Part shown: piece after piece, positions 10,056-22,150 of the stretch
Layout: every line of letters starts with the position of its first letter
How positions within the stretch are numbered: position 1 is the first letter of the stretch
Source of the DNA: Globodera rostochiensis
Taxonomy: Eukaryota > Nematoda > Chromadorea > Rhabditida > Heteroderidae
Assembly: GCA_018350325.1 (NCBI GenBank)
Contig: JAEVLN010000002.1
Location: 5,997,456 to 6,061,455, forward strand
Direction: 5' to 3'
Length of the DNA stretch: 64,000 nt
Notes under the pieces: model-generated
Databases searched by the model: none
What the model was told of the DNA's origin: nothing
Seen by the model: only the letters and a program-made list of their open reading frames with translations
Translations under genes and position numbers: made by a program

Positions 10056-10587
10056 GCATTCGCCTGCCGTTGTTTGGAGCACATTGATGTGAATGCGGGC
10101 ACTTTGCTCTTCTCAAAAGCGTTTTTGCAAATTGATCAAAAATTATTGTGTGCGATTCTGGACCGTGACGAGCTGTTCGTCTGCGGAGAAATTGCAATTT
10201 GGAATGCCGTAAAAAAAGAAATAAATTAAAATGATTGTATTTTGTTTTTAAATTAGGCACTCCGCTGGGCGGACGAAAAATGCCGTCAAAATGGAAAAGA
10301 GCCTTCGGCGGCGAATAGACGAGCAATGCTCGGCCCGGCACTTTGCAAAATTCGCTTTCCGCTCATTTCACAAGAGGACTTTTCTGACAATATTGGTCTG
10401 TAACTTTAAGGGCATTTTTTTTAAATATAGTTGATCTCCACTTTTTTGACAGTTCCGTCCGGAGTGTTGACGGATGCCGAGAAGCTCAGCATTGTGCTAC
10501 ACTTGCACTATTCTCGTCCGGACCACGCTTTGCCCGAGCCTTACCAGCTGCAATTTCCAACTAATGGACGTGCCGGGACCAAATCGG
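10056..10587 (+). pseudogene. BACK domain and linker exons
   Basis: Exons 10056-10208, 10257-10395 and 10453-10587. The translation contains CRCLEHIDVNAGTLLFSKAF, LLCAILDRDELFVCGEIAIW and ALRWADEKCRQNGKEPSA, the usual course of a BACK domain after BTB. It continues through FPLISQEDFSDNI, VPSGVLTDAEKLSIVLHLHY and a linker ending GRAGTKS. The frame is intact inside these exons. The acceptor before 10056 reads GG, so this part is probably not joined correctly to the BTB part. Confidence 0.65.
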
Positions 10588-10704
10588 GTAAGCTAAAGAG
10601 AGGACTTGGTGCATTTTTTTTACAACTTGTGCCATTATTTTAAGCTTTTGAACATGTTGAAAAAGCCTAAATAACGTTTAAAAACGGTTTAGAAAAATGT
10701 TCAG

Positions 10705-11090
10705 ACCGGGGAGATAAAAATTCTCGAATCCGGTTTGTCGGGTTTAACACATGCCCCCGTCTAATAACCTAGCTGATTCTGTGTCGTGTTAAAAACCCTG
10801 CTTCCTGAATCCGTCAACTCTTCGTAATTTTAATGAATTTTTGATTTTTGTACAAATTTTGTTTGGTCAAATTTGATACAAAACCCCAAAAGTTAACTTA
10901 TTTTTTTATACAAAACCTAAAAACTTTTGTACAAATTTTGTTTATGTAAGTTGCTGGTTTCTATTTTTCACTGTAATTTCCGGTCATTTTCTTCGGTATA
11001 AATTGTCAAAAAACGGCCAATTACACCGCTGCTGGTGTCGCACAGCTGTCTCCGTTCCAAACCGGATTCAAGAATTTTTATCTCGCCGGT
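10705..11090. mobile_element. MITE inside the intron between linker and SPRY exons
   Basis: Inverted repeats of 33 bp at 10705-10737 and 11058-11090 (ACCGGGGAGATAAAAATTCT and, reverse complemented, ACCGGCGAGATAAAAATTCT) bound about 386 bp with no coding capacity. They differ at only two positions. No clear target duplication was found, so the superfamily is undetermined. The insertion accounts for the unusual length of this intron. Confidence 0.8.
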
Positions 11091-11292
11091 ATGAAAGCTA
11101 CAGAGACCGTTTACCTATCAAAGTGCTCTACTCATATTGGAGTATTGTATATAGAAAATCATAAATTTGCAATCGCTTTTTAAGATACTTTTTTTATAGC
11201 CAAATTAAAAAGTTCTACTTTTATGCATTGACCTGCACAAAAGCGAAATGATATTTAATCTTTTTTTTTTAAATAAAAAAATATTTTCTTAG

Positions 11293-12132
11293 TGTTAACC
11301 CTTCAAAATCGATGGGATTCCACTGCATGTCACGAGGACCTCACGCTCATTGAGCCCAAACGATTGATTGTCCAATATACTGGAAAGTCTAATGGTAGAC
11401 AATTACATATTCTGTTAAAGTGATTTGATTAAAAAGTTTATGGAAAAGAGTTCACAAAATTTTTAAATTATATTTTTCAGATTGGCGCTCTGTGCTCGCT
11501 GAACGGCCAATTTCAAAAGGAAAATTCGGCATTTTTTACTACGAAGTGACCATCTTGGAAGAATGGGGGAGGTAAACAAATGAATAGTTGAGCTTAAAAA
11601 TGCTTTAGAAGCATTTTCCCTTTAAAAATCATATTTAGCGGTGTTTTGATTGGGCTTGCACCAAAACAAATGCCATTGGAGAACATCGTTGGAGTGTGCG
11701 AAGGCACTTACGCATACGCAAGCCGTGGCATCCTTTGGGGTCACGAGGTCGAGGGATGCTCCCACTTCAATGGACGCCCTTACATCGAAGGAAAGCCCAA
11801 ATTTGAGGACGGCGACGTCATCGGATGCGGTGTCAATTTGGCAACTTGCCAAATCATTTACACAAAGAACGGACGGCGTTGTGAGAAAGCATTAAAATAT
11901 AATAAATATTTAATATTGCATTTTAAATTGAATTATTTATTGAACTTCCGAATAATTTTGGCTTTAGATACGTAAAATATTTAGCATTTTTATCTTTTTA
12001 GAAACTGCCAAATTATTTGTCGATTCTGCCGCCGATTTGTCTCCAGGCGTTACGTTGTCAGACTCTGACACCAAAATTGAAGCGAATTTTGGCCCAAATT
12101 TCACATTCAACATTGACGCCAATGGCATTTAG
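11293..12132 (+). CDS. B30.2/SPRY domain exons of the BTB-BACK-SPRY gene
   Basis: Exons 11293-11394, 11481-11571, 11639-11880 and 12002-12132. The translation runs [110 protein letters not shown] and [16 protein letters not shown]. This is the complete B30.2/SPRY core in the style of cyst-nematode SPRY proteins (RanBPM-like). The final exon gives [20 protein letters not shown] and ends at TAG. At the last junction the strong donor GTGAGA gives a TAA stop after GRR, while GTTGTG three bases upstream keeps the frame. The missing ATG shows this part is not an independent gene but the 3' half of the fusion. Confidence 0.75.
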
Positions 12133-14160
12133 AAAGTGAAAACCGAGGGGATTTATGGGATTTTGTTGTTGGGGGTTTACGTCGTTTATCATTTATTTTT
12201 TCTTTGTCGATAAAGCAATTTATCAATTCATTTTTTGTTTTCGAATTTGTGAATTATTTCGAGAAAAACAAATCTAACGAATTCCCCCGACTTATAACTT
12301 CTGATGCGGTCGTAGATTTGAAACTAATTACACCGTAACTTTTGAATTTCTCATCTCAATTTCTCTGGGTCAACAGTTTGCTGGGAGCAAATAAAACATT
12401 CAAATTTTGAAAGAAAAAGATTATTTCCAAAAGTGAATAAATGTCCATTACCCGGTGTTAGGTCAACTTTGACCAAAGTAAAGTACATTCGACCTCTTTT
12501 CTTCCGATCAACTAAAGCGGTTTTTGAATTGGTTGAATTTTTAAAAATTATGAAAAAAAACACGCGCGGATTTCTTCCGGAGCCCAGAGTCTCGCCACCT
12601 ACTGGCCGCCATAGTCGTTGTGCGGTGCACTGAATTCGTCAATATAAAATAGAAATTGAGAATTTTTTTTTAAAGCGCCTTTTGAATCAGTCCAAGTTGG
12701 TTCTCTCCATGTTCACTCAATTCCCGTTTGAATATGTTTTGAACTTGCTGAAAAATATTGGGGTTACAAGAATATTATAAATGAAAAGCCACGAGAAAGC
12801 AAGAGCCTTATGAATAAGCCGGATTTTACGAATTGCCCAGAAGCCATTCCGCCTTATTCAAAGAGGATCACTAAATTAGAATAGTTGAACTATGATCTCT
12901 GGAACCTTAGAAGCAAAATATATACCTCCATCGTGCCATCGGAATTCTTTCATGACTAAAAGTTGGCCGTTAAAGATGAATTATTTTTCAAAAACAGCCA
13001 GAAATCCATGATTTTGGTTGTATTTTTTCAAATTTTTGGTCAAAAATGCCAAAATATGCTCAACTCCAAAATATGAAAAAAATATGCAGGAAGCCCAAAA
13101 TATGCAAAATGTGTTTTTTTAAACTTGACCAAAAAAGCTCAAACCAACGCGAAAAGGCTATTTTTAGGCCAGATACCTAAAAACATAAAAGCATACAAAA
13201 TATGCAAAAAACATATAATCCGGGCCCTAATTATTAGGCTCAATTCGGAGCATTTTTTCTGCAATCCATGGCATTATCAATCAATGCGTTTTAAATATTT
13301 GTCTTTGTTTGACCAGCGACGGGGGAATATGCGGCTACACGAGACAGCTCATCCGTACATCTGTCCGCCGCTTTGTGTTGCGTTGTTCAAAATTTTTTTT
13401 GTTACTATTAAAATAAAATATTCATTAAAAATATTCTATCTGTTAAAATACTAAATGTCTTTGGGAAGCAGAGGTTATGAGGAGGGAGAAGTTGTGTCGT
13501 TTGTGGAAGAGATGCATGATCAATAGAGCCCTTACTTTTAAAAAATCCGAGACCGAGATCTTTGATCTCGCCGGGCTCTATTATCAAGCATCAATCACCA
13601 AATCAGGCGCAATCACCCGAGCCCAATTTGATTAAATTTTGGATGGCAAACCCAAAAAAGCAAAGACGTGCTAAAGACCAGAGCTCAAAATTTTTGTTTA
13701 AAAGCTTAAATTTTGGGAATATAAAAACATAATGTAACTACTACTTGAAAATATTTTAAATGTTTAATAATTTTCTAAAAATCAAACAGGTTTATCATAA
13801 TTAAGTTATGAGATGTAAGTGATTTTAATAAGTATTTGTCGGAAAATGCCCATCAAAAACTATAAATTATTAACGGTCTTAAAAACGTTTGGAGGAGTTG
13901 CAAATTTTGTAAAAATGCGTCGGTTTTCTTTAATAACCGACTTTTGTTACTTAAGTCCCTTCAATCGATTCAAAAACCGCTTTATATGCTCAAGACAAAT
14001 TCGTAATCAGTCATCAAAAAATGCTCCCGCGCAAAAAACTTTGCAAATTAGGCTTAAATTGAGTCGATTGGTATATGATTTGGACCATTTCGTTTCTGGG
14101 CCTTATGATCAACATTTTCCTAAATTTTTGTATCCATTTTTATTTTTGGCAAAAAAATGC
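12133..14160. other. Intergenic region downstream of the BTB-BACK-SPRY gene
   Basis: 3' flank and AT-rich sequence without a supported gene. A GC-richer block at about 12,560-12,640 and one at 13,310-13,390 hold short open frames of uncertain meaning. ATATGCAAAA words recur near 13,040-13,210 as in 4,590-4,640. Confidence 0.4.
13523..13582. repeat. Nested foldback (60 bp)
   Basis: The outer arms AATAGAGCCC and GGGCTCTATT enclose an inner perfect palindrome CGAGATC-TTT-GATCTCG. Transcribed RNA or extruded single-stranded DNA would form a two-tier hairpin. No poly-T follows in a position that would suggest a terminator. Function unknown. Confidence 0.7.
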
Positions 14161-14164
14161 AAAT

Positions 14165-14560
14165 AATTTATATGACTAGCTAATCCGCGCTGAGTTCTCC
14201 CCCCTCCCCCCTTTTCTCTGCCCTCATCATTTTCTTTCTTTTCCTTCCTCTCTCACATCTTTGCTTTCTCTCCCCCCCCCTTTTTTCTTTTCTCACATCA
14301 TCATTTCTTACACTCTTTCTCCTTCTCTGCTCTCACCTTCATTTTGCCCCCCCCCCTACGCATCCTTCGATTGGCACTGACCATTCTCCGCACAACCACA
14401 CCCATTCATTAATGTAGTTGGCGTCCATTTCTCTTAAAGCACCATTTTTTTGTTGTTGCGTATACTTGTAAAGGAGCCTCTTACTTAAACATTTAAAAAT
14501 TCGACAAAATATTTGATAATTTTCTCACTTTACTTCAGTGCCAGCAAAATTTGAAAAGCT
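14165..14560 (+). repeat. Pyrimidine-rich anchor repeat, copy 1
   Basis: A C/T-rich tract of about 180 bp (TCTCCCCCC, CTCACCTTCATTTTGCCCCC) is followed by the conserved core ATCCTTCGATTGGCACTGA, then ACCACACCCATTCATTAATG and AGTTGGCGTCCATTTC. The same order occurs at 59,215-59,580 and, inverted and interrupted, at 55,180-56,040. A-rich DNA follows in all three when read in the anchor's direction. Confidence 0.75.
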
Positions 14561-14986
14561 ATATTTAAACTCAACCAAATGTAATTCTTAATACAAAAAG
14601 ACTTTAGATTTTATGAAAACTTTGATAATCTAACATTGCATATTACATATAATGAGTGAGAAAGTAAATAGATATTTAAAGGTGCAATATTTTAACGGCA
14701 GCACTAATCTTTAAAAAATTAATGCCAAAATTTAAAAAAAAATGTGGATCACAGCAACCATAAAAAATTTGTAAAAAAAAATATGAAATATTTATTATAA
14801 TGTATAAGATCAATTAAAAATTTGGTATTAAATAAAACATTAAAAACAACAATTTGTTAAAATAAAAATTACCTTTTGCTGTTTAAAAAATTTTTTGATT
14901 GATATTGAATCCGCCCATTAAAATTTGCAAAACGCTCGGATTAAAACAAATTTATATGGATATACCAATTTAACAAAAAATGAATC

Positions 14987-15082
14987 ATGGTTTGCAACTT
15001 CTGTGCGACGCAGTTTTTGCAAAAAAAGCTGGGCAGGTGTCCGTTTTGCCGCAAGATCAATTTCGACAAGATGCGTGTGTAA
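14987..15082 (+). pseudogene. RING finger C-terminal half (31-codon fragment)
   Basis: ATG at 14987 opens 31 codons to TAA. The frame reads MVCNFCATQFLQKKLGRCPF followed by CRK and INFDKMRV. The spacing C-x2-C-x11-C-x2-C with CP before the last pair fits the last four zinc ligands of a C3HC4-type RING, as found in E3 ubiquitin ligases. The first half of the ring (two Cys, Cys and His) is absent, and no acceptor AG precedes the segment closely. It looks like the terminal exon, or a relic of it, of a RING protein. It is the first coding-like island of the A-rich domain and is on the A-rich strand. Confidence 0.5.
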
Positions 15083-16504
15083 TAAAGTTTATTTAGTTAA
15101 TTTTTCTATTGCAAAAAATGAAAAATAGCGATAAAAAGTTAAATTAAACTTATAATATTCATTTGAGTTTTAATGCCTAAAAACAGTTTTAATTATGCGA
15201 AAGTTATAAAATAGTAAACAAAAATATTGATAAAAATTGGGAAGATAAGAAATATTATTGAAAAGAATCATCGACACAAGATAAACTATATATATGTACA
15301 AACAAAAAAGCATTTATCAGTATTATAAATTTTAATAAAGATTGAAACAAATATTTGAAGAATTGATTTAATTATTTAACTTTAATACGTATTGTATTTT
15401 TGAAATGATTGCATGAATTTGACTTTAACTTATTTATTAAAGAAAACATAACGCAACAGATTCTTTAAAAATTAGTAATACAAAGTTCTTCGTATATTTT
15501 TTGAATGCATTTGAATATTTCTGCATCAATTCATTTAAAAATTTTTACTAAATTAATTTGGAATCGAGTCTTGGAAAATTCAATTTCTTTATCGAACAGA
15601 TTTGCAAAATGACAAACAAAAATCAGATCAGACAAATTTAATAACAAAACCAATTTTATAACTAGGGAACGGATCATATGCATTTTGCATTTTTAATCCT
15701 ATTAAATTTCGAGGAAATTAACTCAATAAAGGTGTTGTTACGTTGGGCTTTTTCTTTTTTTGGCCTTTTTGAAATTGCTTATTTTGGCATTTTTTTGACG
15801 CAAATTTTTTTAATCAAAGGATTGATCACTTTTTATAGTTGATCTGTCTAAAAAGAAAGCTGTGGATCCGACGGGGTTTGGATTATCTATCCGGAAAGGA
15901 TCTGATCAGCTTTTGGTAATTTAAATCAAACAATTTGTTTTAAGCCTACTACAACGACAAAAAAGCCCACTACAACGATGAAAAGCCCACTACAACACTA
16001 AAAAGTCAAAAAATTTGTGGCCGAATAATTGGAGTGGTGGACACTGACCAATTCTCAAAATATAATGCCAAATCTAAAAACAATTAAAGCCCAAAATCAA
16101 TTTAAGCAATTAAGCAACTAACTTTTAAAAAAATAAATTAAATAGTTTAAATTTATTTACAGATTCTTGGGTACTTTTTTAAGTAATTAATTGGTTAAAT
16201 AAAATTAATGTGTTAATTTAAAAAAATTTAAGAAAAGACAGCGAGCGAGAATCAGTATTTGCCAACCTAAAAATTAAAAAACAATGAAATTTAAATTAAC
16301 TCTTCATATTATTGCCAAATAAAAAAAAAGATCAAAAAAATAACAGTATTCAAAAATTTGATTTAAAATAAATAAAAATCAACATTTTTTTGAATGAATT
16401 ATTAAAATCGTAGATCGACGCGAATTAAAAAACAATTTTTCAAACTCTGCCACCTCGACGTGTACCTGTAGGTACGGTAGTCTGGTATAGTGTTAGCTTT
16501 TTTA

Positions 16505-16606
16505 GCATGGGGTCCCAATGATACAAGGCGTTCCGCAGCCGCATTTGGTACTGGCTGGGCTCCACGGATCAGTCGGCAATTGCAATAATGCGCATTGCTA
16601 AAAATA
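16505..16606 (+). other. Coding-like island (exon or exon relic)
   Basis: After CTTTTTTAG an open frame reads WGPNDTRRSAAAFGTGWAPR and ends ISRQLQ before TAA. GC content is about double that of the flanks. No domain recognised. Confidence 0.3.
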
Positions 16607-18231
16607 TACGTCCTTTTAATGTATAAAATTGCGATTAAGCCAATAGTAAATAAAGATACAAATTACATTTAAATTCGTTATACAGGTGCTGCTACAACAT
16701 ATGTAAAAAACTTGAATTGCCATGGGTCTAAAATTGCAAATTTGAACAAAATTTTTTTCAAGAAAAATGATTTACAAGCGGATTAAAAAAATTAAAAAAT
16801 TTTAGAATTAAAATTACAAAGTTTAATGGTTATTTTATTAATATTTAATTGCAGAACCGGTTTGACCGCTATGAATAATTGCAAAAAAAACATAAACAAC
16901 ATTATGCAATATGGCAACAAAAAGCATTACAATAATGGGTATTGCTAAAAATAATTTTAAGAAAGGATATATTAAACAGCCCGTATTCAAAGCAACTTTT
17001 GAATATGTCTACCCTTACGGCCCTTAAATTTATAAATTGCGATATTAAACCAAAAACATTTAAATTCCATTTGATTATAAGAGCAACAATACTTCAATAC
17101 CTTCAGCTACAATGCAAGGGAATATAAAAGTTATTTTTCTAACTACAATGCTTTCTTAACAAATAAAAAGTCATTGTTGGAACACATAAATCGAAATAAT
17201 TGTTAACTAAACAACATAAAATAAAACCTATTAAATAAATTACGAAGTGATGAAGGAAATTTAAAAAAGTTACGCTAAACAAATTTTGATAAAGTTTTAA
17301 ATTAAGAAAATATTTATAATTTTATTTAGGAATATGATTAATTTAAAAATTTAGCGTTAAAAAATTATGACCCTTAAAAAATTTAAGCCAAAAGTATAAA
17401 ATCGCGTTATTTTTGCAAATGAAATGACATTTGAAGCAAAAAGGCTTATCCCGAGAATGTCATTTAAATACTGAGGACATCTTTTAATAAAAAATTAAAT
17501 TTAAACTTAGAGTTTTATAAAAATAAAACTATATGAATAAAATCGTAAAAATACTTCTCCCAAAATTTTAATAAAAAACTTACAAATTGCCTCCTTAGCT
17601 AACAATAAAATTCATGTAAAATTCTATTATATGAATTAATAAAAAAGAAGAATAGCGGAATTGTTTTTAAAAAATTGCTTTTATAAAAAATCTGCCGGTT
17701 TGTCTGATAGAAGACAAAAAAAAAATCGAGTTGGTAACATTTTTCTACCACGCTGCCGTCACCGGATTAGTCAAAATTCTTTTTTTTTGATTTTAGCACA
17801 ACTCTATAAAAATATATGAAGAGCTCAACGCAGCTTGCTAAATTACAACAAAATTGAAATTAATTTATTTTATTTTTAATAACAATTAAAAAATAAGAAA
17901 TTTATTAAAACTATAAAATATATAAATATTAGAGTTAATAACTTAAAATTTTTTTAAATGTTGATGCAATCAAGAAACTCAAACTATCGTAGATAAGAAA
18001 ACAATTTCCAAAATTAAAAAAAAATATTATACTATTTCCATAAATACAATGAATTTTATTTACTTTCTAAATAAATAACTAAATCAATTCATTTATTTTT
18101 TAGGACAATTAGTTATTAACCTGCGCAAAATAAAAATATTAAAGGTAGAAAAAATTAATTAACTTTAAACAAAGATGTAGTAAATCAGAATTGGTAATTA
18201 TTATTTAACAAATTAATCATTCGAAATCCTT

Positions 18232-18286
18232 CCACGAGGCAGTCCAAGAAGCAGTTGAAGAAGAGAAGGCCTTAACGAGCTAGCAA
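18232..18286 (+). other. Coding-like island, acidic helix
   Basis: The frame FHEAVQEAVEEEKALTS ends at TAG. The high Glu content and heptad-like pattern would suit an amphipathic helix. Too short to identify. Confidence 0.25.
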
Positions 18287-20103
18287 AAGAAAAATTAACT
18301 GGGCTTTGTAATTGTACAAAAATCTCTTAAAGTCTAAAAAGAATGCTTTGGAGGAAATGCACAAAAATCTAAATTTTGTCTGAAACAAATATCTAAAGCA
18401 AAAACTTTATTATAAATCTATTAATTTAAAGAATGAATCAAAATGGAAGCCAATATATAAAGTAATTAACAATTATAACTCTCAAAATATGTCTTTTAAC
18501 AAAAGTAAATCTTATGCTGAAAATTTGCCCTAAATTTTATTATACTGCAAATATTGATTTAGCAAAAAGCTGAATTTAATTAAATTGAATATTTAACAAA
18601 AATAAACGTATTTTCAAAAGCACAGGAAAAAAAATACGGAAATATGCAAGCCTCTAAAAAAAGTAAGCAATTTTGATGGGGGAGAGGCACTTTTTAATAA
18701 ACTTATTACAGAAACAGCCCAAACGTTTTCTAACAAATAAAAAGAAAATTAAAAAAAATTAAAAGTTCTAACTAATTGAAAAATATGTCTAAGTTATTTA
18801 ATAGGAGCCGCTGGAGCAGAGAATAAGAAATTTAGTAGAGTCATCGAAGGAAAAAAGTTGCGCATGCTAATTGATAAATCAAGACGGTTGGATTATGAAT
18901 ATTATTTTGATGTATTATTTTTAATAAAAGCCGCAATTGTTAGCTCAAGATTTAAAAAAATTGTTTCGGACAAAGTGCTTCAGTTAATATCTGAATAAAT
19001 TAATATGCAAAGACAAGTCAAAAAGTGGAAAATTTGCTAAAAAGGGATTAATAAACAATACTAATATTAAGTGCCAACCAATAAAAAAATTCAAGATCAA
19101 AATGACGGTAAAAGAGAAAAATGTTATTGTTGAAAATTTAATAGCTTTGGTTTAGCGTCACTTTAGAAACCAGAACGTGATATACTTACTAAAAAGTTCT
19201 ATATATGAATTTGAAAAAATAGCTGGTCCTATATATGCATATAAATAAATGAAACCATTCACATCTGTGTTACGCGTAGTACTATCCACAGAGCACTAAA
19301 AAACGATTAAATCTTTTAGTGTTATGTTGCGCACTCGTTTAAACAAAAAACAAAAAACGCTGAAGTATATTTCAGGTGATAATTATAAATTTATAATCAA
19401 AGCTTAACAAGGAAAAATCTTATTAAAAAAAGCAAATAGTGAACTTCGTATAATAAATAAAAAATATCATTGAATTACTCATACGTTGGACAAACAAATA
19501 TTTGTACAATATTTTTTGGGTTTTGGTTTTTTTTTGGGTTGAACCCTAATTTGAACAAACAAACAAAAACGAAAAATTTTGGGTCCAATTTTTTGTACAA
19601 TTTGGTTTTTTGTACAATTATTTGTTTGGTCCGGACTCTATTTATAACCAGTTTGCATGTTGAATCGCAATGGCAATTGATTTGTTATCAAACATATGAT
19701 ACAAGATCAAAATTTCAACAAAAAAGAACGAACTTATCTATAAAAAAATACTGCGCCTTGTTAATTTTGATGAATTTAGAAACTTAAAATTATGAAAATC
19801 AAATAAACACTCAGCACTTAAAATTCCAAAGTAATGGAAAAAAGAAAATAACTAAAATCAAAATTTAAAAAAAAATGTAAATGATAAATTAAACGATTAA
19901 TAAAGATTTAAAATTTATAAATCTTATAAAAATCCAAAAGAATAAAAGAAAATAAATATCAAATTATTGGGTCAATAAAATGAAAGGAGTTTTAATATGT
20001 ATTAAATAAAAATTAAAAAAAAACAATTAAAATTTAAAAATCTAAAAATTAATCAACAAAAGGTTGTGCTAATCTTAAAAATAAATTAAAATTTCTTATC
20101 TAC

Positions 20104-20300
20104 GATTAGCAAGGACGTCGGCATCCACCCGACACAAGAACAAACCTTTTGACACCAGCACCGCAATATGCCACCTCGCACACGTTTTACCGCATTATTC
20201 GCAGAAGCCTGGGTTGTCAAGTGCATCAGTAAACCTTACGTTCTTAGAAGGTAACACAAACGCCTTATGGCTGGCACGATTACATATAAAAACATAAGAA
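20104..20300 (+). other. Coding-like island, longest in domain 1
   Basis: An open frame of about 60 codons runs through this island and includes RTSASTRHKNKPFDTSTAIC, HLAHVLPHYSQKPGLSSASV and NLTFLEGNTNALWLARLHI. Two other frames are also partly open, so the choice is tentative. GATTAG precedes it, a possible acceptor. No family recognised. Confidence 0.3.
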
Positions 20301-21944
20301 AACTATTTTTTATTAGAAATAACAAATAAATAGTTTTGATTATAATAAATCATATAACAACAAAACATCCATTTTGTTTTTATAACTGCTTAAACAAAAA
20401 ACCAAGCTATACTTTATTAAATAGCAAGCAACAATCAATTAATAAAAAGTAAATATCTTAAATAAATTTTGATTCTTTATTAAACAGTCTTTTTTCAAGA
20501 ACACAAGTGGCCACATTGTACGCAATGTTTGATGTAACTTTAAATGCTATAAACCCAAAAAAAGATAATGCATATTGGAATAATTTTTACAAATAAAAAA
20601 ATGTAAAAATGAAGAATAAATTACTAATTTTAATAAAGTTAGATTAAAAATAATTATTATTTTACGAAATAAGTGATAGCAAAAAATATACATAATTAAT
20701 ATAAATAAACAATCTAATTACAGTTACAACTTTGTTGTCGTTAATAAATAATAAAACAAAAGATATTAATCGAGAACCTCTCAAAGAACTGGCCAGAACG
20801 CTTTTAAATAAAAATGCAAAATAAATAAGAAATTGGCAAAAATTAAATTAATTAATTTAAAATTCTAATTAATATGCGAGGGAATTTATTATAGAATATA
20901 AACAGCAACTAAGCTTTTAAAAAAGAAAGTAAAAATTTTCACATATACTAGAAAATAAGCAATTAACTTAATTAAATTTAAAATTTGAATGACGAAAGTT
21001 AAACTGCAAAAGAAGTAATTTAACTTAGGTGAAAGATTTTTGTTTAAAGGAAATGTGAAAATGGAAAAGTCTATAATACCAAAACGAGTATGACATCCAT
21101 AGGCTAACAAAATGATAATAGTCAAACTAATCGTAAAAAAAAATATTGTAGAAATAACTTAACATTAATTACTTTTAAAATAAAAGAATAAACTGCAAAA
21201 GTTATAAAAATAAAAACAATATTTGATAAAAAATTACGAAGCTGTAATATAACAAAATCATCAAATGTTTGAAAATTTCGTCGAATAATTTAATTTTTTT
21301 CACATACCTACATACAGAAAGCTCAAATATATGTTATATATCAAATATTGTGATAAATTCTTTCTATTATTTAGGGGTTTGAATGGAGCTGAGCTATGAG
21401 CTAAAAACCAAATTTTGCTTTTTTTTGAACCTACTCTGTTTGAGACTCTATTTTTCTTTTACGGTATAAGATTATCGTAATTTGAAGTTTTGGATAGCGA
21501 GAGCATAGATGAAAGAAGCCTCAGGCAAAATTTGAGCTTTATTGCTCCACCCATTAATTTTTTATGAAACCCCTACAGAAATTTTGGGGCAAAAATTGTC
21601 CTTTTTAGCGACAAATTTTGGCAATACAATTCAAAATGCCGTAGAAAATTTTTCCCTGAACGAAAAATCTTTATTTTTGAAGACTTGATAAGCAAAGTTT
21701 AAGCTCCCAAAAAGCATAAAACTGGGCCTGATCAGCCTAAAATACCCCGAGATAGGAGCCCTCAAAAGCGGGCAACGGCCTCCCGGGCCGCAGCTGATCT
21801 TCGACGTTCTCATGGCCATAACGGAATTTTGCGCACCTTCACTTTACCGTCCGCTGCGATAATAGTTTGGCATCCTGTTGGAAGTTAATTTTAAAATACG
21901 AACATGCAAAAATGACATAAAAATATTCGGAAAATATTCGGTTT

Positions 21945-22150
21945 TTTGGGGCCGGGCGGGCTTTTTTCCGGGCTACCTAAAAGGGGCCGGGCGGGCTTTG
22001 CCGGGCGGGCTTTTTTTGATTTTTTGTCCCCGCGGGCTTTGCCGGGCGAATACCGGGCTTTAGCCCGGATCGAATATTTCCTAGTCGGGCGCCCGCCCGG
22101 CCGAATGCCCGCCCGTTGCCCGCCCGAACCGGGCGCCCGTCCGAACCCTA
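21945..22150. repeat. GC-rich inverted low-complexity block (GCCGGGCGGGC)
   Basis: Left part carries GCCGGGCGGGCTTT units; right part carries the complementary GCCCGCCCG words. A perfect palindrome CCGGGCTTTAGCCCGG lies at about 22,053-22,068. It is the most GC-rich stretch of the domain. The flanks TTAGGGGTTTGAATGG (about 21,371) and, inverted, TATAGGGTTCGGACGG (about 22,153) may be the ends of an 0.8-kb element. Confidence 0.55.

Larger units (their letters stand above)
9055..12132 (+). pseudogene. BTB-BACK-B30.2/SPRY gene with disabling changes
   Basis: Eleven exons can be traced: 9055-9156, 9400-9481, 9562-9696, 9748-9859, 10056-10208, 10257-10395, 10453-10587, 11293-11394, 11481-11571, 11639-11880 and 12002-12132. 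They encode a BTB fold, a BACK segment, a linker and a SPRY domain. Such proteins usually act as substrate adaptors for Cullin-3 ubiquitin ligases, with SPRY binding the target; that role is known for the family and only inferred here. No signal peptide is present, unlike secreted SPRYSEC effectors. Damage: TGA at 9810-9812, a one-base frameshift just after it, and GG instead of AG at the acceptor before 10056. Splicing exons 10 and 11 at the obvious donor creates a TAA, although a donor three bases upstream keeps the frame. A full-length product therefore looks unlikely from this copy, unless the assembly has errors. Introns are short except one of 705 bp that hosts a MITE. Confidence 0.75.

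Noticed and set aside
13455..13520. 21-codon ATG frame beginning MSLGSRGYEEGEVVSF
   Set aside because: Too short and isolated; it may be chance next to the foldback.
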